Source: CBW1002 sp046081905 (GTDB lineage Bacteria > Cyanobacteriota > Cyanobacteriia > PCC-6307 > Cyanobiaceae). From it: 10,563 nt of DNA. This document shows positions 6,651 through 10,563 of the stretch, piece after piece. The translations under genes and the position numbers were made by a program. The notes below the pieces were generated by a model. That model searched no databases, was not told where the DNA came from, and saw only the letters and a list, made by a program, of their open reading frames with translations. The first letter of the stretch is position 1. Each line of letters begins with the position of its first letter. Location: NCBI GenBank assembly GCA_046081905.1, contig JBJTWS010000220.1, forward strand, positions 1 through 10,563, in the 5' to 3' direction.

Positions 6651-7631
6651 TCAGCGTGGGCGTCGCAGCAGCAGCAGGGTGCAGTCGTCCTCGAGGGCCT
6701 GGCTTCCGCTGAACGTGGTGAGGGCTTCACGCAGCTCGTCGAGGAGTCCGGGCAGCGGCGCCTCCCCCCGCTGCAGGAGCAGATCCCGGCAGGGGGCGAT
6801 GCCGAAGGGCTGGCCGGTGGCGTCTTCCGCCTCGCTGAGCCCATCGGTGTAGGCGAACAGCAGATCACCAGGGTTCAGTTGCACGGTCTCGGCCCTGTAG
6901 GTGGCCCGCGGGGCTACGCCGGCCAGCAGGCCCCGCGGCAGGGGAAGCTCCCTGCAGCGACCTTCCTGAATCAGCAGAGGCGGCAGATGGCCGGCATTGG
7001 TGCAGGTGAAGGTGCCCTGGCTCAGGTCCAGATAGCCGCAGAAGAGGGTGCTGAACAGGCAGGTGTCGTTGCCCTCGCACAGGAAGGCATTCAGCTGCTC
7101 CATCACGCTCTCCGGTGCCGTGGCGCTCATCGCCAGGCTGCGCAGGAGTCCGATCGTGCGCGCCATCAGCAGGGCTGCGCCGATCCCATGGCCCGACACA
7201 TCGCCGATGCAGACGAACAGGCGCTCGTCGTTGGTGAAGAAACTGTCGAAGAAATCACGCCCCACGCTGGTGGCCGGTTCCACCCGGGCGCAGAGATCCA
7301 CGTCGTGGCGGTGGGGAAAGAGGGGATAGCGCAGGGGCAGCATGCTCACCTGGAGTTGCCGGGCCAGATCCAGCTCCTTGCGCAGATGCTCCAGTTCGAG
7401 CCGCTCGCGCAGGCTGTTCAGCGCCAGCTGGTTGGTGGTGCGGGCCCGTTCCGTGAGGCCCCGCATCATGTTGCGGGCCACGCCCGGCAGGGGCACCAGC
7501 CGCTTCCAGAAGAACGACCCGCTCACCTGCAGCACCTGCGCTGTCCCCTCCTCCTTCGCGACAGCGAGCAGGCGTTGCCGGAACCCCTCCGCAGTGATCT
7601 GCTCTGGGATCTCTGCGGGCTGCTCGATCAT
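6651..7631 (-). CDS. SpoIIE/PP2C-type (PPM) serine/threonine phosphatase, RsbU-like
   Basis: 326-residue protein. Residues 1-60 match no domain I recognise, and 60-95 are a likely coiled-coil leading into ELDLARQLQVSMLP (86-99), the linker typical of RsbU-like phosphatases. The catalytic PPM domain follows: SVGRDFFDSF (122-131), CIGDVSGHGIGAALLMA (141-157), FTCTNAGHLPPLLI (208-221), LLFAYTDGLSEAEDA (257-271) and LEDDCTLLLL (313-322). Metal-binding aspartates 126, 144, 263 and 315/316 are present. The first motif reads VGRDFFD where most members have VGGDxxD. Such enzymes dephosphorylate anti-sigma-factor antagonists or similar partners; no such partner, sensor or kinase is seen here. ATG 7631 is preceded by GTGAGGAC; a longer in-frame start at 7760 would overlap the divergent gene and is not favoured. 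It probably heads a two-gene unit with speD. Confidence 0.88.
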   Translation of the reverse strand: MIEQPAEIPEQITAEGFRQRLLAVAKEEGTAQVLQVSGSFFWKRLVPLPGVARNMMRGLTERARTTNQLALNSLRERLELEHLRKELDLARQLQVSMLPLRYPLFPHRHDVDLCARVEPATSVGRDFFDSFFTNDERLFVCIGDVSGHGIGAALLMARTIGLLRSLAMSATAPESVMEQLNAFLCEGNDTCLFSTLFCGYLDLSQGTFTCTNAGHLPPLLIQEGRCRELPLPRGLLAGVAPRATYRAETVQLNPGDLLFAYTDGLSEAEDATGQPFGIAPCRDLLLQRGEAPLPGLLDELREALTTFSGSQALEDDCTLLLLRRPR

Positions 7632-7673
7632 GTCCTCACCACGCCAGCAGCGCTGCCGCCCTGGGTGAAGGTG
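7632..7673. promoter_or_regulatory. 42-base divergent gap between phosphatase and unknown gene
   Basis: The starts of the minus-strand phosphatase (7631) and the plus-strand 548-residue protein (7674) face away from each other across only 42 bases. GAGGA sits before the first and GAAGG before the second. The gap is too short for two separate complete promoters, so at least one promoter must lie inside the opposite gene. No clear -10/-35 pair was identified. Confidence 0.4.
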
Positions 7674-9320
7674 ATGCACACCCAGTTGCTCCTGCATGGG
7701 GCGATCGACTGGCGCGAGCGTGCCGCCGAGGGGCTGCAGGCTCAGGACCGCGCTGCCCATCTCTTCGGTCGTGCCGCCTCCAGGCTCGACCCCCTCCCCG
7801 TCTGGGTGGTGCAGGCCTGTGAACAGTTCGGGGTCGAAGCGATCGACGACCCAGCGCCTGCTGCACCTGCTCCCTCGGCGGATGCGGTGCCCGGCGGACC
7901 GGAACCCGAGGCTTCACCCTCGTGGGAGGTGATTGCGCCTGCCGTGGAGACGGTTGCGCCGGCCGAACTCCTGACCGATCCCTGGGAACAGCCCGTAAGC
8001 CGGCTCTGGCCGCCGAGCCAGCTCGCCGAGGAAGTGGAGCACTGGCTGCTGGATTCCAGACCTCGGCACGAGGCCAGGGTGGGGCTGGCCTGTGTGCCCG
8101 GTGCAGCCATGCTCTGCCGGGAGGGAAGCCGGCTGGATCTGAACATCGCTGCCCTGCTTGCGGATCCTTCCGGTGTTGCCCGGGATCCCTGGATGGAGGC
8201 CCTCCGGGATCCCCTGCAGCGCGCCCTGGCCTCCGGCTGGCTGCAGCAACTGGAACTTCGGGAGCCCTTTTCGAGCCTCTACGAATCTCTCAGCCACCAC
8301 TGGAAACTCGGCGGCGCGCTGCCACGGTACCAATTGCTGCGCCTTCCTTCTCTTCTGGATGCCTGGCAGCGCCTCCTGGGACCCGCCCAGCTGAAGGCAA
8401 GGCGGCTGCCCAGCACTCTGGTGGCGGACGAGCACGAAACCGAGACGCTCGAGGGGCCTGCCTCTCTGATGGTGAGGCTCGATCCCCTGGAACTGGACGC
8501 TCTCGCCGCCTGCGATCCCGCCGAGGGGGCCGCATCCCCACAGACCGATGAGGTGGAGATCGAGCTGGAAGCCGCTCTTGCCCGTCTCCGGCGTGAACAC
8601 CACAACCGTGCGTTCTGGGAGGCGCCCGCGGCGGACTCGAAGGCCCGGGCCGCCGACCGGCTGGAACCCCTCCGGCTTCTTCTGCGGGAGGCCGGCTTCT
8701 ATGCCTCCGTGGCCGATGGCCTGGGCTGCCTGCGGCGATGGCAGGCAGGGGCCCTGGCCTGTCTGGAGCGCGCCCAGGTGTGGGCTGTTGATCCGAGCGT
8801 GAACGCCCCAGACCTGCTCTCCCTGGGGCAGATCATCACCGAGCACTCCGGGAGCCTGCCGTGCCTCCGGAAGCGCCTTCCCCTGATCGAACTGTTCGAT
8901 CGCATGGGAGGCCGCGAGGTGGTCTATGTGGGCTGGGAGGCGGAGGCGGTGTTGGAGCAGCACCGGAGTGGTCGAGCCTTCCGCCTCTTTGCAGATCGAC
9001 CCATCGTTCCTTATGGCCTGCGGGTGGTGGCCATGCCAGGCAGCCGTCACCCGCACCGTCCCCAGAGCGGTTTCCGCGAAAGCCTCGACCAGCTGGTCGC
9101 GGCTGTGGAGCGCGAGCACGCTGCTCGCCCCCTGGATCTGCTCCTGGTGGACCAGGGTGCCTATCGCCTCCCCCTGCTTGAACTGATCGAGCGGCGGCAT
9201 GGTGTTGTGGCCCTGGCCCCTGGACCGGAGCTCCTGCAGCTCTTCGGTCTCGACCGCCCCGGGCTGCCCCGCTGGTGGGAGGAGCGCCGGGATCCTGCGA
9301 TGTGGCGGCAGCTGGCCTGA
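7674..9320 (+). CDS. Hypothetical protein of unknown function, 548 residues
   Basis: Not recognised. It has a helical N-terminus (1-58), a Pro/Ala-rich linker (about 59-98), a Trp- and Leu-rich middle (104-245), an acidic helical segment (292-340), and a C-terminal domain (about 405-530) with alternating hydrophobic strands such as GREVVYVGWEAEAVL, YGLRVVAMPG, LDLLLVDQGAYRLPLLELI and GVVALAPG. That last part has the look of an alpha/beta, Rossmann-like domain and faintly recalls the GT-D glycosyltransferase fold, a weak guess. There is no signal peptide or membrane segment, so it is probably cytoplasmic. ATG 7674 is preceded by GAAGG; the frame is open far upstream but runs through the phosphatase on the other strand, so a longer product is unlikely. 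The even codon pattern, the length and the adjoining J-domain gene 62 bases downstream support it being real. Confidence 0.7.
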   Translation: MHTQLLLHGAIDWRERAAEGLQAQDRAAHLFGRAASRLDPLPVWVVQACEQFGVEAIDDPAPAAPAPSADAVPGGPEPEASPSWEVIAPAVETVAPAELLTDPWEQPVSRLWPPSQLAEEVEHWLLDSRPRHEARVGLACVPGAAMLCREGSRLDLNIAALLADPSGVARDPWMEALRDPLQRALASGWLQQLELREPFSSLYESLSHHWKLGGALPRYQLLRLPSLLDAWQRLLGPAQLKARRLPSTLVADEHETETLEGPASLMVRLDPLELDALAACDPAEGAASPQTDEVEIELEAALARLRREHHNRAFWEAPAADSKARAADRLEPLRLLLREAGFYASVADGLGCLRRWQAGALACLERAQVWAVDPSVNAPDLLSLGQIITEHSGSLPCLRKRLPLIELFDRMGGREVVYVGWEAEAVLEQHRSGRAFRLFADRPIVPYGLRVVAMPGSRHPHRPQSGFRESLDQLVAAVEREHAARPLDLLLVDQGAYRLPLLELIERRHGVVALAPGPELLQLFGLDRPGLPRWWEERRDPAMWRQLA

Positions 9321-9382
9321 GTCTTCCTCGCGACCAGCGGGAACCCCGCCCTGCAGCAAGCTGGATCCATTCCCGTAGTCCC

Positions 9383-9772
9383 ATGCCCCAGACCACCCGC
9401 GAGCGCACGGCCGCCCTGATTCCCGCCCATCCGGACGGCAGCCGCCGGGAGCGGCCCTCCGCGCCGGAGGCCCAGCCCCGGGGTTTCGGCGGCGGCGGCA
9501 CCTCCCGGGGCGGGAAGCGCCGGGGCGGCAAGCGCAGTCCTGCGCTGAGCAAGGCCGACTGGGGCCCGCTCGGCAAGCATCCCGACCTGGACGCCATCGT
9601 GGCCCGCCAGCGCTTGCACCTGCCCCTGTCGGGGCGGCTCACGGCGGCGCAGGTGAACCAGGCCTGGAAGCGCTGCGCCGGTGAGCACCATCCCGACCGG
9701 GGCGGAGCACACGACACGATGCAGCTGGTGAACGGCGCCCGGGATCTGCTGCTGGGCCGCCAGCTGGACTGA
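9383..9772 (+). CDS. Small J-domain (DnaJ-like) protein
   Basis: 129-residue protein. Residues 1-55 are basic and rich in Gly, Arg, Pro and Ser, probably disordered, with a GGGGTSRGGKRRGGKR patch at 36-51. The C-terminal half carries the core of a J domain: LTAAQVNQAWKRCAGEHHPDRGG (86-108), with the HPD tripeptide at 103-105 that stimulates Hsp70/DnaK ATPase, then a helix MQLVNGARDLLLGRQLD. The usual opening of a J domain (YxxLGV) is not evident, and there is no zinc finger or substrate domain, so this is a minimal class III J protein. The start at 9383 has no clear ribosome site. It lies 62 bases after the 548-residue protein and may be co-transcribed. Its client is unknown. Confidence 0.75.
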   Translation: MPQTTRERTAALIPAHPDGSRRERPSAPEAQPRGFGGGGTSRGGKRRGGKRSPALSKADWGPLGKHPDLDAIVARQRLHLPLSGRLTAAQVNQAWKRCAGEHHPDRGGAHDTMQLVNGARDLLLGRQLD

Positions 9773-9830
9773 GGGCAGCTGGCCGGTTCCCGCGGAACGG
9801 ATCCCCGTATCGCCGGTGACCTCCATCGCT

Positions 9831-9846
9831 CTGCCGCCGGCGGCAG
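9831..9846. repeat. Perfect 16-base palindrome upstream of the HicB-like gene
   Basis: CTGCCGCC followed directly by GGCGGCAG, ending 27 bases before the ATG at 9874 and about 60 bases after the J-domain stop. It could be a binding site for a dimeric protein or a cruciform/terminator element for the gene upstream. A smaller repeat, GTTCC-CGC-GGAAC, lies just before it at 9786-9798. Confidence 0.5.
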
Positions 9847-9873
9847 GCTGGTTCGTGCCCTTGGAGACCTTCC

Positions 9874-10107
9874 ATGCGCGAGATCGTTTTCCACGTTCTC
9901 CGCGAGCAACACGGCCAGCTGGAAGCCAGTGCCCTCGGCGGAACGCTCACGATCACCGCGGCCACCCTGGAGGAACTGCACCATGAGGCCCGCGACGCCC
10001 TGATCGCCCTCCACGGGGCCGCCCACGCCACCTACCGGGCCCGGATCCGCCGCGCCAAGCCCGCCAGTGGCATCCGTCCCCTGGTGCTCACCGCGCTGCC
10101 GGCCTGA
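9874..10107 (+). CDS. Small HicB-like protein without a visible toxin partner
   Basis: 77-residue protein. It opens MREIVFHVLREQHGQLEASA, continues ALGGTLTITAATLEELHHEA (19-38), then RDALIALHG. This beta-beta-beta-alpha-like pattern (I.F.V, ...G..T.A.TLEEL...) matches small cyanobacterial proteins in the HicB-like superfamily, which are sometimes misnamed as 2-oxoisovalerate dehydrogenase subunits. HicB proteins are antitoxins that pair with the RNase toxin HicA. No HicA-like frame (about 60 residues, near-terminal GSH motif) is found next to it, so an antitoxin role is not supported. GGAG at 9863-9866, seven bases before the ATG, is a good ribosome site. The C-terminus (RARIRRAKPASGIRPLVLTA) is basic. 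Confidence 0.7.
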   Translation: MREIVFHVLREQHGQLEASALGGTLTITAATLEELHHEARDALIALHGAAHATYRARIRRAKPASGIRPLVLTALPA

Positions 10108-10276
10108 GGTTCCGTCGCGGCCGGCTGGGGGGCTGGCCCGCCGCCCTGGACGGCTCCGGGGGGAGCGCTATCACCGGCTCACGCCCTAAACTCCAAAATC
10201 CCTTTGGCGTCGATGGGAAAACCGTCATCCACAGCTTTGCTGACGCACAAGGCAAACATGATTGAACTTTCTGAAC
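10108..10276. other. Intergenic region with hairpin and compositional break
   Basis: GGCCGGC-TGGGGG-GCTGGCC (about 10120-10140) can form a seven-pair stem including one G-T pair, a candidate terminator for the HicB-like gene though without a T-run. From about 10185 the sequence becomes AT-richer. TTGCTG (10237-10242) and CATGAT (10257-10262) are a poor promoter match with a short 14-base spacer. Confidence 0.35.
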
Positions 10277-10563
10277 ATGCGTGTTGCCATCGTTGATCCT
10301 CCGTCGGCCTATAAATCCCTGTTTGACCATCTTCGGCGTGAAGACTTGCTCACAGAAGTCATCAATTATCAGGGCGCGCTGGGACCGGAAAGCTGCGATA
10401 TTGTGCTCAGTTCAAGTGCAGAATGGAACAGCCGTTCCGCCACGATGATCGCCCGGGCAAAACGCGCTGGACTGCCCACGCTTCATATTGTTGATGGTGT
10501 TGTGAAATGGGGGACGGCCTGGCCCCATCTTGGGGAGGATGCGGTGAGACATTTGGATGAAAA
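10277..10563 (+). CDS. Incomplete gene, possibly glycan-related, cut by window end
   Basis: The frame opens at ATG 10277 and is still open at the window end (95 codons). It begins MRVAIVDPPSAYKSLFDHLR, has CDIVLSSSAEWNSRSATMI near 44-62, then AKRAGLPTLHIVDGVVKWG near 65-83. A hydrophobic strand at the very start and a phrase like GLPTLHIVDGV recall GT-B-type sugar transferases and related surface-polysaccharide proteins, where a similar pattern precedes the second domain. That is a weak suggestion only. An in-frame TGA at 10259-10261 limits the start; no ribosome site is seen. GC content is near 50%, clearly below the genes to its left, which may mark transferred DNA. Confidence 0.6.
   Translation, partial: MRVAIVDPPSAYKSLFDHLRREDLLTEVINYQGALGPESCDIVLSSSAEWNSRSATMIARAKRAGLPTLHIVDGVVKWGTAWPHLGEDAVRHLDE

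Noticed and set aside
6879..7673. Upstream extension of the 548-residue protein by 265 codons
   Set aside because: This part is antisense to the conserved phosphatase domain and is rich in Gln, Ala and His without motifs; a start at 7674 with GAAGG upstream fits better.
5420..7860. HIP1-like GCGATCG-containing sites (for example near 5430, 7698 and 7840)
   Set aside because: None is the full GCGATCGC octamer, so they are no evidence of the HIP1 repeat found in many cyanobacteria.
7914..9359. 481-codon minus-strand frame opposite the unknown protein
   Set aside because: Gln/Gly/Pro-rich composition looks like a shadow of the plus-strand gene, whose start context and neighbour spacing are better. 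Since the plus gene is itself unrecognised, this is a judgement, not proof.
9874..10276. Complete HicAB toxin-antitoxin pair
   Set aside because: No HicA-like frame was found on either side of the HicB-like gene.

Overview
The window most likely comes from a high-GC picocyanobacterium of the Synechococcus/Cyanobium type. This is inferred from the gene content: a cyanobacterial-style SAM methyltransferase, the self-processing bacterial type of SpeD, a SpoIIE/PP2C regulator, a minimal J-domain protein and a small HicB-like protein. The GC-rich genes fit as well. No 16S or photosynthesis gene is present, so the assignment is tentative.

Left part (1-3308), minus strand, moderate GC: a glutamate decarboxylase (GTG 3308 to 1863) lies upstream of a large, probably exported protein (1652 to 57). 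That protein joins a beta-1,3-glucanase/thaumatin-like front domain to a degenerate RTX / serralysin-type C-terminal end. The decarboxylase keeps its PLP lysine and the C-terminal histidines known to matter in E. coli GadB.

Middle (3309-5137) looks like a decaying zone. It holds a probable frameshifted small gene on the minus strand (3839-3455), about 360 bases with nothing convincing, and a plus-strand SAM-dependent methyltransferase (4200-4892) split by one in-frame TAG at 4509-4511.

Right part (5138-10107), high GC, compact: a RimK-like ATP-grasp ligase (plus) converges on an apparent minus-strand pair, a SpoIIE/PP2C phosphatase followed by SpeD. Only 42 bases separate the phosphatase start from a divergent 548-residue protein of unknown function. 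A small J-domain protein and a HicB-like protein follow on the plus strand.

Right edge (10190-10563): base composition falls sharply toward 50% GC. An incomplete gene of unknown, possibly glycan-related, function starts at 10277 and runs off the end.

No tRNA, rRNA, CRISPR array, insertion sequence or clear prophage signal was found. No convincing new multi-gene system is visible. The points most worth a second look are the amber-interrupted methyltransferase, the collapsed RTX region, the unknown protein divergent from the phosphatase, and the compositional break at the right edge.
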